Shown: positions 1 to 6,663 of the stretch, piece after piece
Position numbering within the stretch: the stretch's first letter is position 1
Layout of the letters: every line of letters starts with the position of its first letter
DNA from: DASRAP01 sp964503275
GTDB lineage: Bacteria; Gemmatimonadota; Gemmatimonadetes; Gemmatimonadales; Gemmatimonadaceae
DNA length: 64,000 nucleotides
Direction: 5' to 3'
Assembly (NCBI GenBank): GCA_964503275.1
Contig: CAZCZO010000013.1
Coordinates: forward strand, 1 to 64,000
Made by a program: the position numbers and the translations under genes
Notes under the pieces: model-generated
What the model was told of the DNA's origin: nothing
Databases searched by the model: none
Seen by the model: the letters and a program-made list of their open reading frames with translations, nothing else

Positions 1-401
1 ACCACACCAAGCCGATGCGCGTACGCCAGCGCCTCGGCGACCTCGACAGACCATCTCAGCGCGTCCGCCACCGCGACGGGTCCTGCGGCGAGGCGATCGC
101 GGAGCGTCGCGCCCGCGACGTTCGGCATCGCGTACCACAGCGTGTCGCCCGCCTCGCCGGAGTCGAAGAGGGGCAGAATGTGCGGGTGTGCTAGCGACGC
201 GGCGAACTGCACCTCACGCAAAAAACGCGCGGCGCCCAGCGACTGGGCGACTTCAGGCTTGAGCACTTTGAGCGCTACATCACGCCCGTGCTTGATATCG
301 CGGGCCAGCCAGACCGTTGCCATACCGCCAGCACCGAGCTCGCGGATAATGGCATAGCGATCTGCGAGCGCGCGCACCACGTCGGTGGGAGGTAGGATCA
401 T
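1..401 (-). CDS. Ser/Thr protein kinase, N-terminal part (runs off the window)
   Basis: Reading the reverse strand from an ATG at 401 gives an open frame to the window edge. It begins MILPPTDVVRALADRYAIIR and continues into ELGAGGMATVWLARD, the glycine-rich loop of a Hanks-type kinase. The ATP-binding lysine follows in DVALKVLKPE, and the HPHILPLFDSGEAG segment is typical of bacterial PknB-like enzymes. The last visible residues (YAHRLGVV) lie just before the HRD catalytic loop, so only about 133 residues of the N lobe are seen. The same block order occurs in the complete kinase at 6664-9285, so this gene probably also carries a transmembrane segment and WD40-like repeats beyond the edge. Substrate is unknown. 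Confidence 0.9.
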   Translation of the reverse strand, partial: MILPPTDVVRALADRYAIIRELGAGGMATVWLARDIKHGRDVALKVLKPEVAQSLGAARFLREVQFAASLAHPHILPLFDSGEAGDTLWYAMPNVAGATLRDRLAAGPVAVADALRWSVEVAEALAYAHRLGV

Positions 402-620
402 AGCGCATAAGCTAACGTTCGCCGGACACGGCGGCATCTCGGCGGATTGCTCACTCTCTGCGTCACCAGCGGCATTGCAACCATTCCGGTTACGTGCCAA
501 GGCAGCATCGTTTCCGACGTCCCCGGTTTGTACCCGCGTCCCGCATAACGAAGCTTGCTGGTGATGAACGCGGTGAGGATGCAGTTGTGGGGCGGCCGCC
601 CTGTGGAGCATGGGACGGCC

Positions 621-652
621 TAGCTGTAGTTAGCAAGGAGGTTGTTCACAGG
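621..652 (+). repeat. Left terminal inverted repeat of the IS481-like element
   Basis: TAGCTGTAGTT at the outer end and TTGTTCACAGG at the inner end are identical to the reverse complement of 1628-1659. The four mismatches all fall in the middle ten bases. The element proper probably starts at the TGT at 625. Confidence 0.85.
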
Positions 653-1655
653 ACGTAAGGAGTACAAGCTGTGGGTGTCGAGTCCTCAACTCCCACCCCT
701 CAGAGGTCCTGTGAACCCCCATCATCCCCAGGCCCGGCTGACCGTCGCCGGGCGCCAGCTCGCCGTGGCGCGGGTCCGTACCGGCGTCCCCGTGGCGCAG
801 GTGGCCACCGCGCTCGGCGTCTCGCGGCAGACCGTGTATAAGTGGCTCCGGCGCGCCGCGGGCGCCAGTCCCGAGTGGACCGACCGCTCCTCGCGGCCGC
901 GCCGGTCCCCGACGCGGCTGCCCCGGCATCGGCGGCGGCAGATCGAGCGGGCGCGCCGCCGCCGCTGGAGTACGCCGCGCATCGCGCAGCACCTGCCGCT
1001 GCCGCTCTCGACTGTGGTGACCCACGTGCGCCGCGTGGGCCTCGCCCGGCTCCCGGCCCTGGCCCCGCCGCCGCTGGTCCGTCGCTACGAGCGCGCCTAT
1101 CCGGGCGAGCTCGTGCACCTCGATGTGAAGAAGCTCGGGCGCATCGGGCGGGTCGGCCACCGCATCCACGGCGACCGCCGCACCCGGGTGCGCGGCATCG
1201 GCTGGGAGTATGTCCACGTCGCCATCGACGATCACTCGCGCCTCGCGTATGCGGAGGTCCTCCCCGACGAGACGGGGGACACCGCGGCAGGCTTTCTGCA
1301 GCGCGCCACGGCGTGGTATGCCACGCTCGGCATCCCCGTCGAGCGGGTGCTCACCGACAACGGCGGCTGCTACCGGAGCCTGCCCTTCGCGACGACCGCG
1401 CTGGCCCTCAGCATCGGCCAGCGCTTCACGGCCCCCTATCGGCCGCAAACCAACGGGAAGGCGGAGCGCTTCATCCGCACCCTGCTGGTGGAATGGGCCT
1501 ACGCGCGACCGTACCGCCACTCCCACGAACGCCGCCGGGCCTTGGCGGCTGCCCTCAGCTACTACACCTTCGAACGACGCCACACGGCGCTCCACTTCGC
1601 CCCACCCGCCAGCCGGCTCCCCGCGCGCCTGTGAACAACGTCCTCGTCAACTACA
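625..1655 (+). mobile_element. IS481-family insertion sequence, apparently complete
   Basis: A 1031-bp element with TGT...ACA ends and one transposase gene that reaches into the right inverted repeat. The size, single DDE transposase and terminal TGT fit the IS481 family. The terminal repeats pair over 32 bp with 4 mismatches if the flanking TAGC/GCTA bases are included (621-652 and 1628-1659). The left flank contains CTAG, the preferred target of several IS481 members. No target duplication longer than GC is evident. The right end abuts the GCTAACG box of the attC-like hairpin at 1656, so the insertion may have split an older site. Confidence 0.85.
711..1634 (+). CDS. IS481-family DDE transposase
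   Basis: A 307-residue transposase that should cut and join the ends of the surrounding element. The start is the GTG at 711, because the protein then begins VNPHHPQARLTVAGRQL, the usual N-terminus of IS481 transposases, and AGAGG lies just upstream. A helix-turn-helix follows (VATALGVSRQTVYKWL, about residues 27-43). The integrase core shows the three acidic residues in LVHLDVKKLG, VLTDNGGCY and GKAERFIRTL. The C-terminal RPHxAL-like part reads ERRHTALHFAPPASRL. The stop codon lies inside the right inverted repeat. No frameshift or stop interrupts it, so it may be active. An extended frame from 642 exists but lacks a ribosome site. Confidence 0.92.
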   Translation: MNPHHPQARLTVAGRQLAVARVRTGVPVAQVATALGVSRQTVYKWLRRAAGASPEWTDRSSRPRRSPTRLPRHRRRQIERARRRRWSTPRIAQHLPLPLSTVVTHVRRVGLARLPALAPPPLVRRYERAYPGELVHLDVKKLGRIGRVGHRIHGDRRTRVRGIGWEYVHVAIDDHSRLAYAEVLPDETGDTAAGFLQRATAWYATLGIPVERVLTDNGGCYRSLPFATTALALSIGQRFTAPYRPQTNGKAERFIRTLLVEWAYARPYRHSHERRRALAAALSYYTFERRHTALHFAPPASRLPARL

Positions 1656-1659
1656 GCTA
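1628..1659 (+). repeat. Right terminal inverted repeat of the IS481-like element
   Basis: Partner of 621-652. It includes the last codons of the transposase and ends in CTACA at 1655, followed by GCTA, which extends the symmetry with the left flank. Confidence 0.85.
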
Positions 1660-1789
1660 ACGGCGGTTGGTGGCCGATGGCCGGCTACGGTAGCGGGTGG
1701 GCGGCCCCTGCCTCATCGCACAGCACGGGTCGGCCGTGGCCGCCCACCCGCAATTATTTGGATCGGCCACGGCACAGCCTGACGTTAGC
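1656..1789 (+). other. attC-like folded recombination site (candidate)
   Basis: A 134-base imperfect hairpin bounded by GCTAACG (1656-1662) and its exact complement CGTTAGC (1783-1789), the positions of the R'' and R' boxes of an integron attC site. Inside, GTGGCCGAT (1670-1678) pairs with ATCGGCCAC (1762-1770) as L''/L' boxes would. A perfect 14-bp stem (1693-1706 with 1738-1751) closes the central loop. Length and architecture match attC sites, but no integrase gene is visible, and the right box does not fit the strict GTTRRRY consensus. The mazEF pair starts 69 bases downstream. An alternative is a simple intergenic hairpin or terminator. Confidence 0.5.
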
Positions 1790-1822
1790 GCGATCGCGGC
1801 AGGGTTCCGCAGACGGCCAAGT

Positions 1823-1841
1823 GTGATTACATTGTAATCAC
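1823..1841 (+). promoter_or_regulatory. Perfect palindrome, probable mazEF operator/promoter
   Basis: GTGATTACA-T-TGTAATCAC is a perfect 9-bp inverted repeat around one central base, lying 16 bases before the mazE start in an AT-rich patch. MazE-type antitoxins bind palindromes over their own promoter, so this is probably the autoregulatory operator. The site is directly visible; its role is inferred. Confidence 0.7.
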
Positions 1842-1857
1842 CTTTCACCACCGACCT

Positions 1858-2097
1858 ATGAAGACGCGACTGGTCCGTATCGGCAATTCCCGCGGCATCC
1901 GCTTGGCCAAGCCCGTACTGGAGCAGGCTGGCCTCGAGGACGAGGTCGAGATTCGCGTTGAACCAGGCGCCGTGATTATCACGGCGGCCGTTAGTCCGCG
2001 GGCCGGATGGGCCGAGGCCGCGGCGAGGCATGGCCCGAGCGAGTTGGTCGATGCGCCGAGTGCTACGCGCTTTGACGACGAGGAGTGGTCGTGGTAG
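1858..2097 (+). CDS. mazE: MazE-like (AbrB/SpoVT-fold) antitoxin
   Basis: A 79-residue antitoxin expected to bind and neutralise the MazF toxin encoded next and to repress the operon. Its N-terminal half, MKTRLVRIGNSRGIRLAK followed by a PVLEQAGLEDEVEI helix and strand, is the swapped-hairpin AbrB fold of MazE proteins. The acidic, tryptophan-containing tail (TRFDDEEWSW) is the usual toxin-binding segment. It overlaps mazF by up to 13 bases, so the two are translationally coupled. No clear Shine-Dalgarno precedes the ATG, so translation may be near-leaderless from the promoter at the palindrome 1823-1841. It lies between an attC-like hairpin and another attC-like half-site and may have been acquired as a gene cassette. 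Confidence 0.9.
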   Translation: MKTRLVRIGNSRGIRLAKPVLEQAGLEDEVEIRVEPGAVIITAAVSPRAGWAEAAARHGPSELVDAPSATRFDDEEWSW

Positions 2098-2423
2098 CGG
2101 CTGCCGTGCGGCGGGGTGAAGTGTACCTGGTGGAGCTGAGCCCGACGCGCGGACGCGAAATCCGGAAGACGCGGCCGTGCGCGGTAGTTTCGCCGGATGA
2201 ACTCAACGCGAATATGGGCACGTTCATCGTGGCCCCGCTGACGACTGGGTCGCACGCGTATCCCTTTCGCGTCCCGTGCCGATTCTTGGGGAAGGATGGC
2301 CACCTTGTGCTCGATCAGTTGCGCACAGTCGATCGCGAGCGGCTCGTGAAGCGCCTCGGCACGCTGACGGCGCCAACGCTTGCCAAGGCGCTCGGCGTGC
2401 TGCAGGAAATGTTTGCGGTGTAG
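2085..2423 (+). CDS. mazF: MazF/PemK-type endoribonuclease toxin
   Basis: A 112-residue toxin of the MazF/PemK family, sequence-specific mRNA endonucleases that stop growth when the antitoxin is lost. The family landmarks are present: RRGEVYLVELSPTRGREIRK near the N-terminus, TRPCAVVSPDELN with the conserved RP, FIVAPLTTG, and the C-terminal DQLRTVDRERLVKRLGTL block. Start codons GTG at 2085 or GTG at 2091 are both possible; either overlaps the end of mazE. Only 6 bases separate its stop codon from the GCTAACA box at 2430, the spacing expected at the 3' end of an integron gene cassette. The gene looks intact. Confidence 0.92.
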   Translation: MVVVAAAVRRGEVYLVELSPTRGREIRKTRPCAVVSPDELNANMGTFIVAPLTTGSHAYPFRVPCRFLGKDGHLVLDQLRTVDRERLVKRLGTLTAPTLAKALGVLQEMFAV

Positions 2424-2429
2424 CGCCAC

Positions 2430-2551
2430 GCTAACACCGCTTGAAGCTGACAACGGCAGATCGGGCGGAAGCGCACGAGCGCGCCGCGCCCGTCTCTCAC
2501 GCTGGGTTTGCGCGGCGCGCTCGTGCGCATTTCATTTGAGCCGTTGCAGCT
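2430..2551 (+). other. attC-like half-site with long perfect hairpin
   Basis: GCTAACA (2430-2436) is followed by AGCTG (2445-2449), an extra A at 2450 and CAACGGC (2451-2457). These pair with GCCGTTG (2540-2546) and CAGCT (2547-2551), leaving A2450 unpaired as an extrahelical base, a hallmark of attC L boxes. Within lies a perfect 19-bp stem (2471-2489 with 2510-2528) with a 20-base loop. A matching right outer box is not recognisable after 2551, so the site would be degraded. It could instead be the mazEF terminator, although no T-run follows. Confidence 0.42.
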
Positions 2552-2599
2552 GAACCTTGTCGTCGGCGTGACGCGAGCCGGGCCCGGACTTGCGGGTAG

Positions 2600-2614
2600 T
2601 AACGCGAGGCGTTA
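2600..2614 (+). promoter_or_regulatory. Short inverted repeat upstream of higB, possible operator
   Basis: TAACGC-gag-GCGTTA, a perfect 6-bp repeat with a 3-base spacer, lies ten bases before the preferred higB start. HigA-type antitoxins repress from such palindromes. No clear -35/-10 pair could be assigned. Confidence 0.4.
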
Positions 2615-2623
2615 TTGTCGAGG

Positions 2624-2905
2624 GTGATTCGGAGCTTCGCTGACCGCGACACCGAGCGCCTCTGGGCGCGAGAACCCGTCCGCCGATTCCCACCCGACCT
2701 CCGCCGCATCATGCTCCGGAAGCTTGGCCTGGTCGACGCTGCCGTGCACCTTGAGGACCTGCGCATCCCACCGGGCAATCGCCTCGAGAAGCTACGCGGC
2801 GACCGGGCCGGCCAGCACTGCATCCGCATCAACGACCAGTGGCGCATCTGCTTCCGCTGGGCCGACGGCAACGCCGACGACGTCGAGATCGTCGACTATC
2901 ACTAG
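2624..2905 (+). CDS. higB: HigB-like toxin (RelE superfamily)
   Basis: A 93-residue ribosome-dependent mRNA interferase of the HigB type. The preferred start is the GTG at 2624, giving VIRSFADRDTERLW, which matches the usual HigB beginning; a TTG at 2615 would add three residues. Family features are DLRRIMLRKLGLVDAA, the LRIPPGNRLEKLRGDRAGQH block, and the C-terminal beta-strands SIRINDQWRICFRW-like (here CIRINDQWRICFRW) and VEIVDYH. The conserved His-Ile/Cys-Arg-Ile-Asn-Asp-Gln-Trp-Arg core is intact. The toxin gene precedes its antitoxin, the gene order typical of higBA and opposite to mazEF next door. Its stop codon overlaps the Shine-Dalgarno of higA. Confidence 0.92.
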   Translation: MIRSFADRDTERLWAREPVRRFPPDLRRIMLRKLGLVDAAVHLEDLRIPPGNRLEKLRGDRAGQHCIRINDQWRICFRWADGNADDVEIVDYH

Positions 2906-2913
2906 GAGGTCCT

Positions 2914-3207
2914 ATGGCCAAGAAGCTCGATCCCATCCATCCCGGCGAGGTGCTCCTCGAAGAGTTCCTCGGGCCGCTGGGCATCTCGCAGTATCGGCTG
3001 GCGCACGCCATCAGCGTCCCCCCGCGGCGCATCAACGAGATCGTCCACGGGAATCGGGCCATCTCTGCCGACACCGCGCTCCGCCTGTCGCGCTTCTTCG
3101 GGACCAGCGCGCAGTTCTGGCTGAACTTGCAGGCGCGCTACGATCTTGAGACCGAACGCGACCGTCTCGGCGCGCGCCTCATGAGCGAGGTCGAGATCTT
3201 CGCTTAA
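2914..3207 (+). CDS. higA: HigA-like antitoxin, XRE-family DNA-binding protein
   Basis: A 97-residue antitoxin of the HigA family that should bind HigB and repress the operon. A strong AGGAGG at 2904-2909 fixes the ATG at 2914; longer frames upstream are excluded. It opens with KLDPIHPGEVLLEEFLGPLG, the near-invariant HigA beginning. A Cro/C1 helix-turn-helix follows (ISQYRLAHAISVPPRRINEI, residues about 28-47). The RAISADTALRLSRFFGTSAQ segment and the FWLNLQARYDLE motif are also characteristic. Length and all blocks are normal, so the pair is probably functional. The end of a decayed insertion sequence begins immediately after the stop. Confidence 0.94.
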   Translation: MAKKLDPIHPGEVLLEEFLGPLGISQYRLAHAISVPPRRINEIVHGNRAISADTALRLSRFFGTSAQFWLNLQARYDLETERDRLGARLMSEVEIFA

Positions 3208-3235
3208 CAGCCAGGGACATCGGTAGCACTCTAGA

Positions 3236-3254
3236 CCGGGGACATGGGTAACAC
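3236..3254 (+). repeat. Inner terminal repeat of decayed IS, left copy
   Basis: CCGGGGACATGGGTAACAC matches the reverse complement of 4081-4099 with one mismatch. A diverged second copy of the motif lies outside it at 3211-3230. Confidence 0.75.
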
Positions 3255-3271
3255 TTGGTTTGCGTGCCCGA

Positions 3272-4048
3272 TCATTCCCGGATGAAGTCATCCCGCTCGT
3301 CGAGCGTCGCCAGTAGGATGCGCCCGACGTAGATGGACCAGACCCCATCAGCCTCCTCATCCAGGCCGATGCGATACCCGCCGAGGGCATTGGCGATGAA
3401 GAGCAGCTTGGTCTTCAAGGGGAAGGTGCTCACGCGCTTCACCAGATAATGTCCCGGGTACTCGAGGTCCGGCAGCCGGGACGGGTACTCGCGGAGCGAC
3501 GCCTCGTACTGTGACCCCCGGGGCCGTCCGCCGTGGTGGGTATGTGGCCGTTCCTCGTTGTACTCGGCGCGGAAGGTATCAAAGGCCCGTTGCTGGGCGC
3601 GCAGGGTGGCCCGCAACGGCCGAATGGCTTCGCGTGTGAGGGTTCGGTGCATCCGCTACAGACCGCAGAGCGCTCGCGTCACGAACGGGGGACCGTTTGC
3701 GGTTCGGATCGCCCGCGGCAGCCAGTACTCGCGGAAGGCGCGCTCGAACACCGGCCGCGCCTCCTCGCCCTTGACCGAGCGCAGACCGTGGCAGCTCAGG
3801 AGGAAGCGGGCCTGTTGGTCCGCGACGGTGAGCGGATAGCCGTAGATCTGGTCCTGGGTCCAGCACTGGCGTTTGACGTCGGCCGTCCACCGGTCGTTCG
3901 GCACCTCGACACGGCGCACCAAGGCATACCCTGACTTCCAGCTGATCCCGTAGCGCTCCGCCAGCTCGGTCATGGTGTACAGTCCGCGCCGTTACTCCCG
4001 GTCGAACTCCTTCTTCCGGTCCACAGGTCGCATCTCCTGCCACGGCAT
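3272..4048 (-). pseudogene. IS481-like transposase, interrupted and internally deleted
   Basis: Read leftward from ATG 4048, the frame starts MPWQEMRPVDRKKEFDRE and meets a TAA at 3994-3992. It then continues in the same frame as RRGLYTMTELAERYG, the normal N-terminal HTH of this transposase group, so a tyrosine codon probably became a stop. The integrase core follows (NDRWTADVKRQ, YPLTVADQQARFLL) with an in-frame TAG at 3658-3656. The segment normally linking the NG-PF block to the catalytic Glu helix is missing before RMHRTLTREAIRP. The C-terminal EYNEERPHTHHGGRPRGSQY is preserved down to 3272. Two stops plus loss of the catalytic segment make it inactive. Confidence 0.85.
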
Positions 4049-4080
4049 CGTAGCCTCCCCGGTGACGTGCCACAGTAGCA

Positions 4081-4099
4081 GTGTTACCCATGTCCCTGG
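4081..4099 (+). repeat. Inner terminal repeat of decayed IS, right copy
   Basis: GTGTTACCCATGTCCCTGG, the inverted partner of 3236-3254. The outer related repeat is at 4104-4124. Confidence 0.75.
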
Positions 4100-4400
4100 T
4101 TGCAGGTACTACCTCTGTCCCCGGTTCGTACCCAGCACAGCCCACCACCGCCGCTGCTCACACCGTGCTTCCTCCTCAGTCGCGCCCATGAGAATCGGAT
4201 CCGTCCTCCCGCTGTTCGTAATGGCATCCCTTGCGGGGGAGGCAAGGGCTTAGCAGACCGTCATCGACCACCGGTCTGCCGCACCAGCGCGGCGCGTCGA
4301 GGTGAGTGCGCGTTGCGCCGTCCGCAATGGGGCGGCCGGATCACAGCCGACCGAAGGCCTTCTCGGGGTGCGAGGAGCGTGTCAGCAGCGCGATGAGCAC

Positions 4401-5120
4401 GTGGTCGCGCTGGTGGGTGGCAGCACTGAGCTGATCGTCTTTGACCGCGATGGACGGATCGTCGCGCGGTCGGGGGGACGCGGTCGGGGACCGGAGGAGT
4501 TCACATCGAGCGAGCTTGCCTTGTCGCCGTATCGCGGCGGTTCGATCCTGGTGCTCGACACGCCGACCCGGACAGTGTCGATCTTCGATCGCCGTGGCGC
4601 GTTCGGTCGACGCTTCACCGTTGCACTGAAGTCGCCGGTGCCCAACCCGATTCCTCTGCGGCTCGCGCAGGGCTACCCGGCGGAGGACGGGTCGGTGCTG
4701 CTGACGCATTCGGCCCGTCGCGCCAGCGGCGCCCGCCGCCGCCCCGCGTACGTGTACCGCGACAGTCTGGTGCTGCTTCGGTTCGATGCGCGGGGAGGCG
4801 AGGTCAGTCGGTCGCTGGTCGAAGACGCGCTAGTCGCCGTCAGTCAATAAGGCGCGGACGCGCTGGTGCGACATCAGTCTGACGGGGCGCCTGTCGCACG
4901 CATGCTGTTCCCCGCGCTGGACGCGCGCCTCCGTCCCAGCGATGACCCTCGGCGAATGGTACCGATGGATCAAGCACAGCTGCTGCAGATCGGCGTCGAC
5001 GCTGCGGGGCGCGCGTGGGTGGAACCGCCGGCGATCGGCACGTCCCGAACGCGCCGCTGGTGGGTGCTGAATGCGGCGGGACAACTGGAGGCCGACGCGA
5101 CACGCGCCCCCCGACGAGGA
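4401..5120 (+). pseudogene. Remnant of a six-bladed beta-propeller protein
   Basis: The frame reads STELIVFDRDGRIVARSGG then RGRGPEEFTSSELALSP, matching the GRxGxGPGEF signature of the intact propeller proteins at 16917, 54861 and 59057, but with Glu replacing the Gly of GPGEF. Further blades follow (ILVLDTPTRTVSIFDRRGAF). A TAA at 4848-4850 interrupts the frame, which then continues in the same phase as LLQIGVDAAGRAWVEPP and RRWWVLNAAGQLEAD before homology is lost near 5120. The N-terminal signal peptide and first blade are also missing. It is most likely a dead gene copy next to the decayed IS. Confidence 0.7.
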
Positions 5121-5662
5121 AACTCCACTCATCGAGCATCCCGATCAGCTCGGCGCCGAAGCACAAGGGTGAGAAATCCCGGAGGATGACAGTGGCGCTC
5201 GCACCATCAACGCGCTCCTCGTCCGCGCCGCCGTGCCCACGACGATGATCGACACCATGGTGACTTGGCCGATTGGAGCAAGTCCCGACGATGTTCGGTA
5301 CTGCTGCGCTGCGGGTGCTTGCGTGCGCTCGGAACGGACGACAGCTTGCAACCAGACTACGGCTGCAAATCGACGAGCACACGGCACTGGCGCTCTCGCG
5401 ATCTCTGCGCTGAGAGCCCCGCGTCGCCGCGAGTGCAGCGTCCGAGACTCAGGACGTAGGGCAGTCATCGGTGCGGTGGCTGACACGCCGTGCCGTGCGC
5501 ACCTCGAGCATCGGCGGTCCATCGGATCTCCGTGGCCGCCTTCACTGGAACTCACGCAGGGGTCATCTGGTGAGAGACTCCAACCGCGGGCAACTTGGTC
5601 TGCTTGCCCTCCTCGTGCTCGCGCTGGGCACTCTGAGCGGCGCGATCTGGGCGTCGCGGGGC
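5121..5662. other. No recognisable gene (decayed sequence)
   Basis: Frames in this stretch are short, rich in Arg/Ser/Cys and show no known motif on either strand. It lies between two gene remnants and is probably decayed coding DNA. A hydrophobic stretch (GLLALLVLALGTLSGAIWAS) reads in frame with the D-aminoacylase remnant at about 5600-5660, but it is not part of that family. Confidence 0.5.
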
Positions 5663-6085
5663 TTCTCGATGGACGAGTCCGACATGGAGGCCTATGCGGC
5701 GCAGCCGTGGGTCGCGACGGCGAGCGATGGCGGGATCGCGATTCCGGAGGATGGTCCGACGACCCACGCGCGGTTCTATGGCACGTTCCCGCGCAAGCTC
5801 CGGCACTATGCGATGGAGCGGGGCGTACTCAGCGTCGAGGACGCGATCCGGTCCATGACGTCGCTGCCGGCACAGATCCTCGGATTGCGTGACCGCGGTC
5901 TCGTGCGCGAGGGCATGGTCGCCGATCTGGTCGTGCTCGACCTCAGCAGGTTGCGCGACAACGCGACCTTCACGGACCCCCATCAGCACAGCGACGGGGT
6001 GGAGTGGGTGTTCCTCGGCGGCGAGACGATCCGCGAGCGGGGGATCTCGAACGGGAAGCTGCTCGGGCGGGTGCTGACGCGCTGA
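5663..6085 (+). pseudogene. C-terminal fragment of a D-aminoacylase-type amidohydrolase
   Basis: About 140 residues match the C-terminal quarter of N-acyl-D-amino-acid deacylases, zinc amidohydrolases of roughly 500 residues. Visible family blocks are QPWVATASDGGIA with the metal-binding Asp, THARFYGTFPRKL, SVEDAIRSMTSLPAQILGL, DRGLVREGMVADLVVLD and the closing PHQHSDGVEWVFLGG. The N-terminal metal-binding HxH region and most of the barrel are absent. The frame upstream (from 5471) encodes unrelated sequence with a hydrophobic stretch. A truncated, non-functional remnant is the simplest reading; it ends at a normal stop codon. Confidence 0.75.
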
Positions 6086-6162
6086 GGGCTGGGGTCGCGG
6101 GTCCGGCCCCGCTGCGCTCGCGCCGAGTCGGTCCCGACCTGCTGGACACTCGCCGCGCGGTC

Positions 6163-6432
6163 TTACACGGACTCTCGTCGCGGTGCTGCACTCAGCGGGG
6201 GCTGTTTGCGCGGGTGCGTCGCCGAATGCACGTAGAGTGACTCGACCTTGGCGCGGGCCCAAGGGGTCTTGCGCAGGAACTTCAGCGAGGAGTTGATGCT
6301 GGGTTCGTGCGTGAAGCAACGGATCGCGATGCGCGCGCCGAGGCCGGGCCAGCCGTAGCGGTCGACCAGGTGTTCGAGCATGGCTTGCAGCGTGACCCCG
6401 TGCAAGGGATCGACAGGGCGGGGATCGGTCAC
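6163..6432 (-). CDS. VF530-type small DNA-binding protein (DUF2132)
   Basis: An 89-residue protein of the VF530/DUF2132 family, small helical proteins reported to bind DNA. The core is nearly complete: DPLHGVTLQAMLEHLVDRYG, then WPGLGARIAIRCFTHEPSIN, SSLKFLRKTPWARAKVESLY. The start is taken as the GTG at 6432, which leaves eight residues before PLHG as in relatives. An ATG at 6480 would add 16 residues with no family match. The C-terminal tail (residues about 70-89, basic and proline-rich) is longer than usual. It stands alone, divergent from the kinase downstream at 6664. Confidence 0.85.
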   Translation of the reverse strand: MTDPRPVDPLHGVTLQAMLEHLVDRYGWPGLGARIAIRCFTHEPSINSSLKFLRKTPWARAKVESLYVHSATHPRKQPPLSAAPRRESV

Positions 6433-6663
6433 GATCCAAACATAGTGCGCGATATGCCGGTCGTCGCGCACGTGATCCACGGGCTGGCCCGGGCGAACGG
6501 GGCATCTCCCATACCGTTCACGGGCGCCTGGTACCGTGTAACCTGTTTCATCGTAATGACTTAGCGATGGACGCTACAGATCGGTGTGTCGGGGTTCCTC
6601 ACGGCGGGATCACCCCTTGCCCCGCTGCTGGCGGTCCCGCTGACCCAGCGCGAGCTTTTCCCC

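Larger units (their letters stand above)
3211..4124 (-). mobile_element. Decayed IS481-like element with doubled end repeats
   Basis: A remnant element carrying the broken transposase at 3272-4048. Inner ends CCGGGGACATGGGTAACAC (3236-3254) and its near-complement at 4081-4099 differ at one base. A second, outer pair of related repeats lies at 3211-3230 and 4104-4124 (GGGACAT-GGTAGCAC-like). The ends therefore carry two copies each of a similar motif. The element sits directly after higA. Confidence 0.75.

Noticed and set aside
543..634. A third attC-like site (GCATAACG at 543 and GTTAGC at 629)
   Set aside because: The arms between the boxes do not pair beyond a short palindrome (590-601), and the right box lies inside the IS inverted repeat.
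621..1659. A clear target-site duplication for the IS481-like element
   Set aside because: Flanks are TAGC on the left and GCTA on the right; this extends the inverted repeat and is not a direct duplication beyond GC.
4104..4301. Short plus-strand frames after the decayed IS
   Set aside because: No ribosome site, motif or conserved-looking start; the region is mostly transposon end and decayed DNA.
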